Shown here one piece after another: positions 38,285 to 48,022 of a stretch of 64,000 bases of DNA (within the stretch, counting starts at the first letter, position 1; each line of letters starts with the position of its first letter). The notes under the pieces were generated by a model. It searched no databases, had not been told where the DNA came from, and worked only from the letters and a program-made list of their open reading frames with translations. The position numbers were made by a program, and so were the translations under genes. Origin of the DNA: Bacteroidota bacterium (GTDB taxonomy: Bacteria; Bacteroidota; Bacteroidia; AKYH767-A; OLB10); assembly GCA_016717325.1 (NCBI GenBank), contig JADKFV010000008.1, positions 115,451 to 179,450 on the forward strand, read 5' to 3'.

Positions 38285-40210
38285 ATGAGAAAAATTCTCT
38301 TACTAACAGGAATGGCTTGTGCTATGATGTTAAATCAATCGCAAGCCCAACATTCGCATCGCGGTTGCAGTACAATGGATCATTTGCAAGAGCAAATGAT
38401 AGCAGATCCTACGCTTCGTGAACGCATGAATGATATTGAGCGCGAAACAGCGCGTTATGTAGAAGCACATGCAAATGAAAAAACAAGCGCAATTACAACC
38501 ATACCGGTTGTATTTCACGTACTTTATAATACAACAGCCGAAAACATTTCGGATGCACGTATTCTGGAGCAGTTGAATGTAATGAATAAAGATTTTTCGC
38601 GTACAAATGCCGATGCAGGAAATACTCCTTCAGCATTTCAAGGCATTTCTTCGGCAACCAATGTTCAATTTTGTTTGGCAAAGCGCGACCCATCAGGTGC
38701 TGCCACTACTGGTATCCATCGTGTAAGTACAACCGTTACATCGTTTCCCTCTGGTACTAGTATGAAATTTGCTGCAAGCGGTGGTGCCGATGCATGGGAT
38801 AGAAATTCATATCTAAATTTTTGGGTTTGTAATCTCGGTAGTGGTCTTCTTGGCTTTGCAACTTTCCCCGGTGGCACTGCAAATATTGATGGTGTAGTTT
38901 GCCTTTATTCCTCTGTTGGTGGGCCGGCTGCACCGGGCACGGCTGTACCATATCACCTTGGTCGTACAGCAACACACGAGGTTGGACATTGGTTAAATCT
39001 TTATCATATATGGGGTGATGATGGTAGTTCATGCTCAGGAAGTGATCAAGTTGGCGATACTCCGAATCAAGCAGGCTCAAATTTTGGTTGTCCTTCTTAC
39101 CCTCGCACCGATGCTTGCACAGCAGCATTACCCGGAGTTATGTTTATGAACTACATGGACTACACGGACGATGGATGTATGAATGCATTTAGTGCCGGTC
39201 AAAGTGCTCGTATAGATGCCACCATAAATGGAACACGTGCATCATTAAAAACATCGCAAGGTTGTGTTCCTGTATCGAGTGGTTGTGGTGTTCCTACTAA
39301 CTTAGCGGCATTGAATATTCAACAAACAAGTGCTGCCATCAATTGGTTCCTGGTGTCTGGTGCTACGAGCTATAGAGTGCAATACCGTGTTAATGGTACT
39401 ACTGTCTGGACTACAAAAACAGCAACAACTTCACCTTATGTTGCATCAGGCTTAGCAGCAGCTACAACTTATCAATATCGTGTACGTGCAGTGTGCGGGA
39501 GCACTTTCGGAAATTATGCAGCCACAAAAACGTTTACAACTTTGACAGGTGGCGGAGGTTGCTCAGATATTTATGAGCCTAACGAAACCGGTGCAACATC
39601 AAAAACAATTCCTGCAAATACCGACATATTCGCATTGATAGGCACTTCGGGCGATTTAGATTATTATACACTTACCACTGTTGCACCGGCAACAAAGTTG
39701 AAATTAACATTGACCAACCTGGTAAAAGATTATAATCTTATTTTGATAAATGGCAGTGCTACAACATTGGGGTCGTCAAAAAATTTAGGTACTGCTGATG
39801 AGCAAATTATTTATAATGCAACTGCTGCAGCACCTTACCGAATTAAAGTACTGGGATTAGGTGCAAATGCATGGAGTGCCACGGGTTGTTATAAACTGCG
39901 CGTATCTACCAGTGCAACTAATTGGATACGTGAAGATGGAGGCTATGCTACTTTTGACGAAAGTGATTTATCTGTTTCGCCAAATCCTACCAATTCAAAT
40001 ATTGCTTTGATGTTTGAAAGCCAAACCAATGGCAATGCAACTATTGTTGTATACGATGCAATGGGTAAGCTTGCAGGCACATTTACAAATGCTGTGGTGG
40101 AAGGTTCCAATATTGTGAATATTAATCTTGTTGATTACAAATCAGGATTATATTTCGTTGAATTGCGCAATGGTGATTCAACAAGCAGAATTAAAGTTGT
40201 TAAGCAATAA
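38285..40210 (+). CDS. M43-family zinc metalloprotease with FN3, PPC and T9SS sorting domains
   Basis: A 641-aa secreted protease, start set at 38285 where the signal peptide begins (MRKILLLTGMACAMMLNQSQAQ). The zinc motif is HEVGHWLNLYH (His231, Glu232, His235, His241), with the Met-turn MFMNYMDYTDDGC near 286-298, as in pappalysin-like M43 enzymes. After it come a fibronectin type III domain (about 335-420), a pre-peptidase C-terminal domain (about 425-545, YEPNETGATSKTI to the Tyr-rich strand), and a type A sorting domain (LSVSPNPTNSNIALMF to YFVELRNGDSTSRIKVVKQ). Intact. An extracellular protease with carbohydrate or protein-binding accessory domains; the target is unknown. Confidence 0.93.
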   Translation: MRKILLLTGMACAMMLNQSQAQHSHRGCSTMDHLQEQMIADPTLRERMNDIERETARYVEAHANEKTSAITTIPVVFHVLYNTTAENISDARILEQLNVMNKDFSRTNADAGNTPSAFQGISSATNVQFCLAKRDPSGAATTGIHRVSTTVTSFPSGTSMKFAASGGADAWDRNSYLNFWVCNLGSGLLGFATFPGGTANIDGVVCLYSSVGGPAAPGTAVPYHLGRTATHEVGHWLNLYHIWGDDGSSCSGSDQVGDTPNQAGSNFGCPSYPRTDACTAALPGVMFMNYMDYTDDGCMNAFSAGQSARIDATINGTRASLKTSQGCVPVSSGCGVPTNLAALNIQQTSAAINWFLVSGATSYRVQYRVNGTTVWTTKTATTSPYVASGLAAATTYQYRVRAVCGSTFGNYAATKTFTTLTGGGGCSDIYEPNETGATSKTIPANTDIFALIGTSGDLDYYTLTTVAPATKLKLTLTNLVKDYNLILINGSATTLGSSKNLGTADEQIIYNATAAAPYRIKVLGLGANAWSATGCYKLRVSTSATNWIREDGGYATFDESDLSVSPNPTNSNIALMFESQTNGNATIVVYDAMGKLAGTFTNAVVEGSNIVNINLVDYKSGLYFVELRNGDSTSRIKVVKQ

Positions 40211-40251
40211 TATTCAAATGAGGAGAGGTTAATTTACCCTCCGGCTGAACT

Positions 40252-40302
40252 AAAGCCGCAAGGATTAAAAGCGAAAAGTTTTTAATTTTTGCGGCTTTTT
40301 TG
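40252..40302 (+). terminator. Rho-independent terminator of the M43 protease gene
   Basis: AAAGCCGCAA (40252-40261) pairs with TTGCGGCTTT (40289-40298), followed by T residues. It lies about 40 bases after the stop codon. The loop is long (27 bases). Confidence 0.75.
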
Positions 40303-40305
40303 CGT

Positions 40306-40361
40306 TATACCGAAACAACTTAGGTTTTGGGAAATTTTTCTTTTGAAGCTGTTCGGCATTA
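40306..40361 (-). repeat. 56-bp dispersed hairpin element, copy A
   Basis: On the minus strand it reads from TAATGCCGAACAGCTTC to CCTAAGTTGTTTCGGTATA. The same 56-bp element occurs at 58920-58975 on the plus strand: the 25 bases at the right end are identical, 19 of 22 at the left end match, and the 9-base centre differs. The ends are imperfect inverted repeats (TGCCGAACAACT against AGTTGTTTCGG). Here it lies harmlessly just behind a terminator. Confidence 0.8.
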
Positions 40362-40534
40362 CCAGAAGTTAGCAGTTTTTTTTCAAAAACCTGCTAAATT
40401 TTGGTATAAAAAGAATACCATATTTTGATTATTTGGAACTGTAGCCTTTGCAAAAACTATGGTATCATTAATTTTTTTTTAAACATAATGTTGCTTTTGC
40501 AGAATTATCATTTCATTTGAACAAAATTATAAAT
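40362..40534 (+). other. Intergenic remainder before the STAS gene
   Basis: A GGTATAA/TTATACC pair (40305-40311 and 40402-40408) and an AGCAG...CTGCT hairpin (about 40371-40396) lie here, next to the 56-bp element. No ORF is supported and no good promoter box was found. Confidence 0.4.
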
Positions 40535-40855
40535 ATGAATTTTAGTTACGATATCAAAGTTGGTGAAGGTAAGTGTGTAATTAGTTTAATAGAACAATTG
40601 GTTGAGCCTCATCAGGGTGATGATTTATTATTGGCCTTAGAATCGCTTATTAATAAAGGCATCAACCAAATCACTTTGGATATTTTGCAGTTAAGCTATT
40701 TTAACAATACGGCTATCGAACTTTTTTCCGAGATATTAAATGTTTCGCGCAGGGCCGGTGGCGATTGTTTATTGGTAGGTTTAAATGAAACTCAAAGCAG
40801 TGCAGATGTGATACAAAAACTTTCAGCTATTTTTGAGAACAATGTTTCTGTTTAA
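40535..40855 (+). CDS. STAS-domain protein (anti-sigma factor antagonist-like)
   Basis: From the ATG at 40535 a 106-aa protein MNFSYDIKVGEGKCVISLIEQL. It has the STAS layout: an N-terminal beta strand, ALESLINKGINQITLDILQLSYFNNTAIELFSEIL (the strand-loop-helix that carries the phosphorylation site in SpoIIAA), and CLLVGLNETQ. The loop reads FNNTAIEL, with Thr where SpoIIAA has Ser. It could bind an anti-sigma factor or a kinase; no partner is adjacent. It lies 36 bases upstream of purA on the same strand. Confidence 0.65.
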   Translation: MNFSYDIKVGEGKCVISLIEQLVEPHQGDDLLLALESLINKGINQITLDILQLSYFNNTAIELFSEILNVSRRAGGDCLLVGLNETQSSADVIQKLSAIFENNVSV

Positions 40856-40891
40856 TAAAATATTTTAATAATAATAATTAGTAATAACTAA

Positions 40892-42163
40892 ATGAAAGTA
40901 GATGTATTGTTAGGTCTTCAATGGGGCGATGAAGGCAAAGGAAAAGTGATAGATGTATTGGCACCCCAATACGAATCTATTGCACGTTTTCAAGGTGGTC
41001 CCAATGCCGGACATACATTGGAGTTTGATGGAATTAAGCATGTGCTGCATATCATACCTTCGGGAATATTTCATCCTGCTATAAAAAATATTATTGGCAA
41101 TGGGGTAGTAATAGATCCTATTATTCTTGAAAAAGAGATCAACGCATTAATTAAAATGGGAGTTGAAGTGTACAGCAATTTGTATGTATCACAAAAAGCA
41201 CATTTAATATTGCCTTCGCATCGGTTGTTAGATAAGGCATCGGAACTTGCTAAGGGGAAAGAAAAAATTGGCAGTACTCTTAAAGGTATAGGCCCGGCTT
41301 ACATGGATAAAACAGGGCGTAACGGTTTACGTGTTGGCGACTGTGCCTTGGCTTCGTTCGAACAACGATATCGTTCGTTGCTGAATAAGCACATCGAGCT
41401 GTTGAAGTTGTATGATTATGATTACACTTCTGAACTTGCCGAAATGGAAAAAGCATGGATGGAGAGTTTGCAAATTTTCAAAAAAATGAAAGTGATTGAT
41501 ACTGCATATTTTGTAAATGATTTATTACAACAAAACAAAGCTGTACTTGCCGAAGGTGCACAAGGGTCGTTGCTCGACATAGATTTTGGTAGTTACCCTT
41601 TTGTAACATCAAGTAATACCATCACTGCCGGAGCATGCACGGGACTTGGCATTGCACCGGGACGCATCAATAAAGTGATTGGCATTTTCAAAGCTTATTG
41701 TACCCGTGTGGGAAGCGGCCCGTTTCCCACCGAACTGGAAAACGAAACCGGAGAATTGATTCGCAAAACAGGAAACGAATTTGGGGCTACTACCGGTCGT
41801 GCCCGCAGATGTGGCTGGCTCGATTTGCCTGCACTTAAATATGCCTGTATGATAAATGGTGTGACAGATTTGGTGATGACAAAATCGGATGTGCTTGCCA
41901 TGTTCGATAAAATTCCTGTTTGTATTTCTTATAATATTAATGGTGTTGATACTGTTGAACTGCCTTATGACATAAGTGTTCCAATAACTCCTGTATATCA
42001 GGAACTTGAAGGATGGAGTGCTGACCTAACAGGTATCACTACCCAAAAAGACATGCCCGCACAATTAGTATCTTATGTAAAGTTTGTTGAAAATTATCTC
42101 GGTCTACCTGTAACTTACGTAAGTGTTGGCCCCGATAGAAAACAGATGATACAGTGCAGCTAA
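40892..42163 (+). CDS. purA: Adenylosuccinate synthetase PurA
   Basis: 423 aa, full length. It makes adenylosuccinate from IMP, aspartate and GTP in AMP synthesis. The GTP loop is LLGLQWGDEGKGKVID, followed by GGPNAGHTLEFDG, GSTLKGIGPAYMDKTGR, EGAQGSLLDIDFGSYPFVTSS and GATTGRARRCGWLD. Housekeeping gene with no break. Confidence 0.96.
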   Translation: MKVDVLLGLQWGDEGKGKVIDVLAPQYESIARFQGGPNAGHTLEFDGIKHVLHIIPSGIFHPAIKNIIGNGVVIDPIILEKEINALIKMGVEVYSNLYVSQKAHLILPSHRLLDKASELAKGKEKIGSTLKGIGPAYMDKTGRNGLRVGDCALASFEQRYRSLLNKHIELLKLYDYDYTSELAEMEKAWMESLQIFKKMKVIDTAYFVNDLLQQNKAVLAEGAQGSLLDIDFGSYPFVTSSNTITAGACTGLGIAPGRINKVIGIFKAYCTRVGSGPFPTELENETGELIRKTGNEFGATTGRARRCGWLDLPALKYACMINGVTDLVMTKSDVLAMFDKIPVCISYNINGVDTVELPYDISVPITPVYQELEGWSADLTGITTQKDMPAQLVSYVKFVENYLGLPVTYVSVGPDRKQMIQCS

Positions 42164-42236
42164 GCGTGATTGGTACATGAAGCCTTTTTTATTAAGCACA
42201 ATATTTGGTTTCAATAATCGTCAGCAAATAAAAAAA

Positions 42237-42638
42237 ATGAAAACACAAAAATTATTTTTAGCCGTATTTACCATTGCCTTACTTTTTACAAGTTGCGATA
42301 AAAACACCGTTGATCCCAATGTGGATGATCGAGATCAATATATAGGCAGTTGGACATGTTTCGAAAAAGGCACCTTTAGTGGACAAAGTACTTATGTAGT
42401 AAATATTTCGAAAGTGGGAGATTTGGATTCCATCTCTATCAGAAATTTTTATCAACTTTCAAATGCCTTTTCTGCAATTGCACTTGTATCATCAAATAGT
42501 GTTACCATTCCACAACAAACTATTTCGGGTATTAAAGTAAATGGATTTGGAATTTTTTCTTCAAACAAAATAAACCTCACTTATTATTGCATTGATGGCA
42601 GCGATAAAGATACCGTGCAAGCTGTATTGTCGAAATAA
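42237..42638 (+). CDS. Small hypothetical lipoprotein
   Basis: A 133-aa protein from the ATG at 42237, which begins the signal MKTQKLFLAVFTIALLFTSCDKN with lipobox LFTSC; a start 60 bases upstream would add an unrelated segment. The mature part (QYIGSWTCFEKGTFSGQSTYVVNISKVGDLDSISIRNF) resembles small beta-rich lipoproteins in which a lipocalin-like IGSW motif opens the domain. Function unknown. It ends about 110 bases from the convergent sorting-domain gene. Confidence 0.7.
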   Translation: MKTQKLFLAVFTIALLFTSCDKNTVDPNVDDRDQYIGSWTCFEKGTFSGQSTYVVNISKVGDLDSISIRNFYQLSNAFSAIALVSSNSVTIPQQTISGIKVNGFGIFSSNKINLTYYCIDGSDKDTVQAVLSK

Positions 42639-42747
42639 TTTTTTCGCTATCACAATTAGCAAACAATTTTTCTCTTGAATATTTTAGTTGCAGCACATTT
42701 TAAAATTCACTTTGCCGAAGATTCTTTTTTTTAGGTTAGTCAATAAT

Positions 42748-45700
42748 TTATTGCCGCACTATCATCACTTTTTTAAATGCGCTATTATCAATAGATTGTA
42801 AAACAAGCGTATAAACACCTTGATCGATATTGCTCACATCTATAGATAAAGTATTGTCTCCATTTATCACTTCAATCCTGTCTTCATCATAAACCTTGTT
42901 ACCAAGCATATCATAAATTGTAAGCTTTAGCATCTCATCTTTATCATTTATAACATTCAGGTTCAAAATATTTGATGCGGGATTGGGCTGTGCTTCTGCA
43001 ATAAAAGGGTAGAGGTCACCTGTTTTTATTCCATAGCAAATTGTGGAAAGTGCTTTTATGGTATTGGAGGTTTTGGTGCGACCAAGGCTACTGGTTAGCA
43101 TCACCCGGTATCGTCCATTTTGTTTTACAAAGTAATTTGCTTCGGTAGCGCCCTCAATCAATGTTGAATAATTAAACCACTGGTACGTATATCCATCCTT
43201 GTATAATGCAGCAATCAGCATACTATCGCCTTCACATAAAATATTTATGCCGGCATAGCTTATTTGTGCTTTGGGTTCGAGCGAGGCATTAAAATATTTT
43301 GTCCATTGCCAACAACCGTTGGTATCTGTTATAATTACCTTGTAAGCACCACCAGTATTTACCGTTAATTCTTTTTGTGTTTGTCCTGCAATAGCATTTA
43401 AGGCTTTGTACCATTGGTAACTATAATTTGTGGGGTTATTGGTTGTCAGTACTGCATTTCCTCCGGTACAAAATTGTCCGCTGGCAGGGTTCGAATAAAT
43501 ATTTGTATCAATGCTGTTAAAATTTGTTACAACAGTTTGCAGCGATGTATCTATACAGCCATTTGCACCGGTTGCAATGCAAGAATAATTTCCCGGTAAA
43601 TAAATAATGGCACTATCGCTTGTATAAGACTGTAATAGCTGATTGTTCAACAACCATGCATATGCCACTGCGCTTGAGGCAGATGCTCTTAATGTTGTTG
43701 GAGTGCCGTTTCTGCATACTTGCGGATTCGTTCCATTGAGTATAGATGGTAAGGGTGAATCTACGTATACAGCATTGGTTAGCGCGACAGAATCGGTACC
43801 ATTGTAATTTGATATTTTCAGTTTTACATTATGCCATCCTGCATCGTTGTATTGTATCAATGGGTTTGCAGCATTAGAAGTTGCAGGAGTGCCGCCATCA
43901 AATGTCCAGGTATATTGCAAACTCTTGCCGGTACATTGATTGGTAAATTGAATGGTTTGTCCATTGCAAACTGTATCGTTGTTAAAAGTAAATGCTGCAA
44001 TGGGCGTATCGCAATCGGGCAGGAGGTATCGGGTATTAGTAGCCGATAATCCTAATGGATTGGTGACAACTAACGAAACTTTATAGTAATAGTTTTCGCC
44101 ACACCCTATGGGGCCTACAATAGCATAGGTAACTCTGTCAGTATCTGCTGGTTCGGGATGGTTGTGGTTGTTGTGATACAGGCTTACATACCATTCGTAT
44201 TTTAACAAACTATCTGCGTATATAGTGTCAGTTACATTGGCCGCAAGATTAATCAGTGTAGTGTTGTCAGTAGCATAAAGGCTACTATCGGCAATACTTG
44301 TAATGTCAACAACAGGAGGAAAGCAATTGATGTAAATGGGAATAATAGCCGTATCATTAAGGCCTGCGCTATCGGTTACAATAAGTTTGACGTTATATTT
44401 TTTCGGGATTGCAGAGGTATCATTAAAAGTATGTTGAGGATTTATAAGTGAGGAAGTGTCACCATCGTCAAATATCCATTTGTAAGAGATTGGATTGTTA
44501 TCGGGATCGAAAGTACCCACTGATGTGAAATCTACTGTTAATGGACTTGCACCAAATTTAATGTCTGAACCGGCAATAGCCTGAGGAGGATTGTTAACAT
44601 TAAGCGTATAGTAAATCCTTCTTATTTGTGAACCGTAGTTGATGTAAAATAATCCTCCTAATTTTGGATTTGTGGTAATGCTTAGAACACTATAAGTAGA
44701 AGTAGCAAAAGGGTTTACCGATAATAGTTTCATGTCGTTATCGAAGGTGTAGTACTTTATCCATTTCATATCGAAATCGCATTGAAACAACGCATTTTGA
44801 TATTGCAAAGGAAAGTCAATTTTATCGTAAAAAACACTTCCTGAATTACACTCGCCACTGAATGGCAATCCTGTCACATTGCAATTAACTGCACCTACAT
44901 TTAAGGTGATAGCATTGTAGCCATTGTAGGATGGTACTCGTGTAGAAACTGTTGAATGGTTATAATCCATCACCGGGCGGCTGTGTAAAAATATAGGTAC
45001 GTTAGAAGGAATTAGTTGAGTTGTATCGCAAGGGTTTTTCCATTGCACATAGGGGTCTAATGTTGCCTGCTTTAATAGAGTCTTAAACATAAATAGCGAA
45101 TCGCAAATTCCCCCGCCAAGTGGATTTATTGCATCGGGATTTTTGTTGTGGCGTTCATATAATTTGTCTGTACCGAAAGCCCTTCATACAATGGCCAACC
45201 AAAATTTTCACCACCATTTTCACATACACTTATTTCTTCTTTTTTATTGTATCCAACCTCGTTAATAATAATCACACCGGGGTCGGCAGCAGTAGTGTCT
45301 GCGCTTCCGGTGCCGGGTTTTAAAAAACAACGGAATGGATTGCGCAGACCTAATGCCCAAACGCGAGAAGCACAGGATGATGGATTTCCACTATCGTAAA
45401 ATGGATTTCCGGCAATGCCATTTCCCGTCAAAGGATCGATGCGCAATATTTTGCCGCTGTAAGAATTAACCAACTGTGAACGAAATGAACCCACATTATG
45501 CGAAACTGGTAATATAGAATCAGCTATGGCTTGTGCCCAATACGTTCCATTGTATGAACCGGTATCGGCTGCACCTCCAGCCGAAATTGATAAATCGCCC
45601 ACTGCAATAATTAACGATTTATCGGCACCAAAAAACAAACATCCTCCATCGTGAAAACCAGTGGTTACCGGTATACCTGTTTGCTTTGTTGCCCCTATTA

Positions 45701-46178
45701 AAACGGTTCGGCTATTTGAAACCAATGTTGTAAAATTTGTTGCCGAATCGGCCTGATACCGCACCACACGATTGATAGTTGCATTGTTGTAGAGGTTAGT
45801 TGTAGCGCTATAATTTCCGGTGCCATAATACAAAAGATAATGCCTGTCGACAGTATAGTATACATAAAAATATCCATTGACATAAAAGTCGGGATGGAGT
45901 GCAAAACCCACCATTCCATGCTCGTTCCAGTTGCCAACTTCTTCGGCAATATTGAGTAATGGCTGAGGCAATTTAGTGCCATTGTTATCAATTATCCAAA
46001 CTTTACCGGCCTTTTCCCAGGCATAGCCACGTCCTGTGGTATCAAACGCAAAGCCGGTTACATTAGTAAATCCACTCGAAAATGTAATGTCTGCAAAACC
46101 TGACGGAACGGTGGTTTGGCTAAATGAAAAAATAGTGCAAACAAAGTATAATATACAAAATAGAAAAGTAACCTTCAT
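42748..46178 (-). CDS. Glucose/sorbosone dehydrogenase-like secreted protein with PKD and T9SS domains, one frameshift
   Basis: About 1,140 codons. The start at 46178 gives the signal MKVTFLFCILYFVCTIFSFSQ; upstream frame is open but unlikely. Residues to about 390 are a PQQ-dependent sugar-dehydrogenase-type propeller: NEHGMVGFALHPDFYVNGYFYVYYT, FHDGGCLFFGADKSLIIAVGD, YSGKILRIDPLTGNGIAGNPF and RVWALGLRNPFRCF. The frame breaks near 45130 (KIPMQ-stop should read KIPDAINPLGGGICDS). The second part holds PKD-type domains (PPQAIAGSDIKFGASPLTVDFTS, YKWIFDDGD), Ig/SprB-like Cys-containing repeats, and a sorting domain (EAQPNPASNILNLNVIN to GVYTLVLQSID). Probably a surface carbohydrate-acting or binding protein. 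Confidence 0.85.
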
Positions 46179-46203
46179 CGAAATATTTAATACAATTAAG
46201 CTA

Positions 46204-46211
46204 CAAAGGTA
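46204..46211 (-). promoter_or_regulatory. -7 promoter box (TACCTTTG) of the sugar-dehydrogenase-like gene
   Basis: TACCTTTG on the minus strand fits TAnnTTTG and lies 25 bases upstream of the ATG at 46178, which supports that start over the upstream one. Confidence 0.55.
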
Positions 46212-46351
46212 ATGATACTTCAGTAGAATATTATTATGATTCAATTTTTGCAGAAAAGAATCAACAGTTTTTTTCTGGCAACTGAAAAGCAATCCATTTT
46301 AATAAATGCTGATATCAGCAGGATTATTTATCAGTTTTAAGTAAACAGAAA

Positions 46352-47683
46352 TCATATCAAACCACGCGCCTTAAATTCGAGGTATTTGTTTACCGTATTT
46401 GCTGTGAGTTGCTCGGGTGCTGTAAGTATGCTGGCAATACCAAGGTTGTGCAATTCTTTTACAATTTGTTTTTTTTCGAAGCGGAATTTTTCGGCAATGG
46501 TTTGCTCGTATACTTCCTGAATGTTGGTTGCAGTTTTTTGTGCAAGTTCTTTAAGTTCGTTGTTTTCGAAAAACACAACAAGCAATAAATGGTGGGCACT
46601 CATTTTTCGCAAATAGCGCAAATTGCGTTTCAGTCCGCGCAAGGTTTCGTAATTAGTAAACAAAATAATGAGGCTGCGTTGTGTAATATTTTCGCGCACA
46701 GTATAGTACAATGCTTCGATATCCGATTCTAAATAATTGGTTTTTTGGGCATACAACAATTCATTTATTTTTTGCAATTGAAATTGTTTACGATCGGCAA
46801 TCAACACATTATTTACTTTATTGCTGAAGGTAATTATGCCGGCTTTATCACTTTTGTTCAATGCTATATTGCTCAGCACAAGTGAACTATTGATGGCGTA
46901 GTCGAGCAGGGTCATATTATGGAAAGGCATCTTCATCACACGTCCTTTATCAATAAGGCAATATACATTTTGGGCACGTTCATCCTGAAAACTATTTACC
47001 ATCCACTGCCCTTTGCGTGCTGTCGCTTTCCAGTTAAGTGTACGGTAATCGTCACCGGCCACATACTCACGTATCTGCTCAAACTCCATGCTGTGGCCTA
47101 TTCTGCGTATTTTTTTTACACCCAGCATTGTTAACCTGTTGCTTGCTGCCAGCAATTCGAAGTGGCGCATTTGGATATACGATGGATAAACAGGCACCAA
47201 CTTATCGTTAGCAAATGCGTACTTACGTTTTACTAATTTTAATACGGATGATACAAAAACATTGACAGCACCAAACGAATATTCGCCACGCTTTACCGGT
47301 CGCAATTGATACTTCAATATTTTGGTTTGTGAAGAAGGAATTGCAACACTAAACAACACATCGCGTTTTTGAAACTGATGTGGTATTTCATCTATCACTT
47401 CACAAAAAATATCGAAGCCATAAAAATTTTCGAGATAAAGATCAATATCATTTTCATCACCATTCGATAATCGTTCGGCCATTATTCTTCGGCCCTGCAT
47501 CATATTTGGTTTAGCAAACAGCATGGCATATTCAATGATAAGAAGTGAAATTAAAACAAAAAATAAAACCACACCGGCATTAAAAAGCCACGGCAAAAAA
47601 AACGACACAGTGAATAGTGCTGCTAAAATGCCCAAAGCAATAAACAACCTTTCGGTGAGGAATAAATATTTTATTCGAAACAT
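46352..47683 (-). CDS. DUF58 domain-containing protein
   Basis: 443 aa. Two N-terminal membrane helices (residues 10-55) and a beta-rich middle (LRPVKRGEYSFGAVNVFV) are followed by the DUF58 core EQIREYVAGDDYRTLNWKATARKGQWMVNSFQDERAQNVYCLIDKGRVM. The C-terminal region is von Willebrand A-like (NVYCLIDKGR, SLIILFTNYE), with only part of a MIDAS. It is downstream of the MoxR ATPase; MoxR and DUF58/vWA proteins act together as a chaperone-like pair in other bacteria. The exact client is unknown. Confidence 0.88.
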   Translation of the reverse strand: MFRIKYLFLTERLFIALGILAALFTVSFFLPWLFNAGVVLFFVLISLLIIEYAMLFAKPNMMQGRRIMAERLSNGDENDIDLYLENFYGFDIFCEVIDEIPHQFQKRDVLFSVAIPSSQTKILKYQLRPVKRGEYSFGAVNVFVSSVLKLVKRKYAFANDKLVPVYPSYIQMRHFELLAASNRLTMLGVKKIRRIGHSMEFEQIREYVAGDDYRTLNWKATARKGQWMVNSFQDERAQNVYCLIDKGRVMKMPFHNMTLLDYAINSSLVLSNIALNKSDKAGIITFSNKVNNVLIADRKQFQLQKINELLYAQKTNYLESDIEALYYTVRENITQRSLIILFTNYETLRGLKRNLRYLRKMSAHHLLLVVFFENNELKELAQKTATNIQEVYEQTIAEKFRFEKKQIVKELHNLGIASILTAPEQLTANTVNKYLEFKARGLI

Positions 47684-47723
47684 TTATTTTTTGTGTGTAT
47701 TAAAATTGTCCTTGGTTTTGTCC

Positions 47724-47960
47724 TTGGTTGGCGTCCCCGCCAACCAAATAAAAATATAATCCCGAAACTGTCCTTGGTTGGCGTCCCCGCCAACCAAATA
47801 ATCATGTGCTAATATGTTGTCCTTTTGTCCTTGGTTTGCGTCCCCGCCAACCATAAAAATATAATCCCGAAACTGTCCTTGGTTGGCGTCCCCGCCAACC
47901 AAATAATCGTGTGCTAATATTCTATCCTGTTGTCCATCGTTGTTGTCCCCGCAAACCAAA
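47724..47960. repeat. Array of five 24-bp palindromes (TTGGTTGGCG/CGCCAACCAA)
   Basis: Hairpins at 47724-47747, 47774-47797, 47831-47853, 47879-47902 and a degenerate one at 47938-47960. Each has a ten-base stem GGTTGGCG-type around TCCC. Two spacer types alternate: one includes AAATATAATCCCGAAACTG and the other AATAATCATGTGCTAATAT. The repeat unit therefore contains two hairpins and is about 105 bp. It fills the space between the moxR and DUF58 genes. An ORF on the minus strand runs through it (47684-48016), but its protein is just the repeat translated (GGDANQGQ). Confidence 0.85.
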
Positions 47961-48022
47961 AATCTAAAACCACGAAATTTTATTTTCTTCAAAGTATCCA
48001 GGTATTTTACTTCCACCTAAAA

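Noticed and set aside
47724..47960. CRISPR array
   Set aside because: Repeats are palindromes with only two recurring spacers, not unique ones, and no cas gene is present.
47684..48016. 110-codon ORF on the minus strand (GGDANQGQ repeats)
   Set aside because: It is the translation of the hairpin array; the repeat unit explains the composition and there is no signal or domain.
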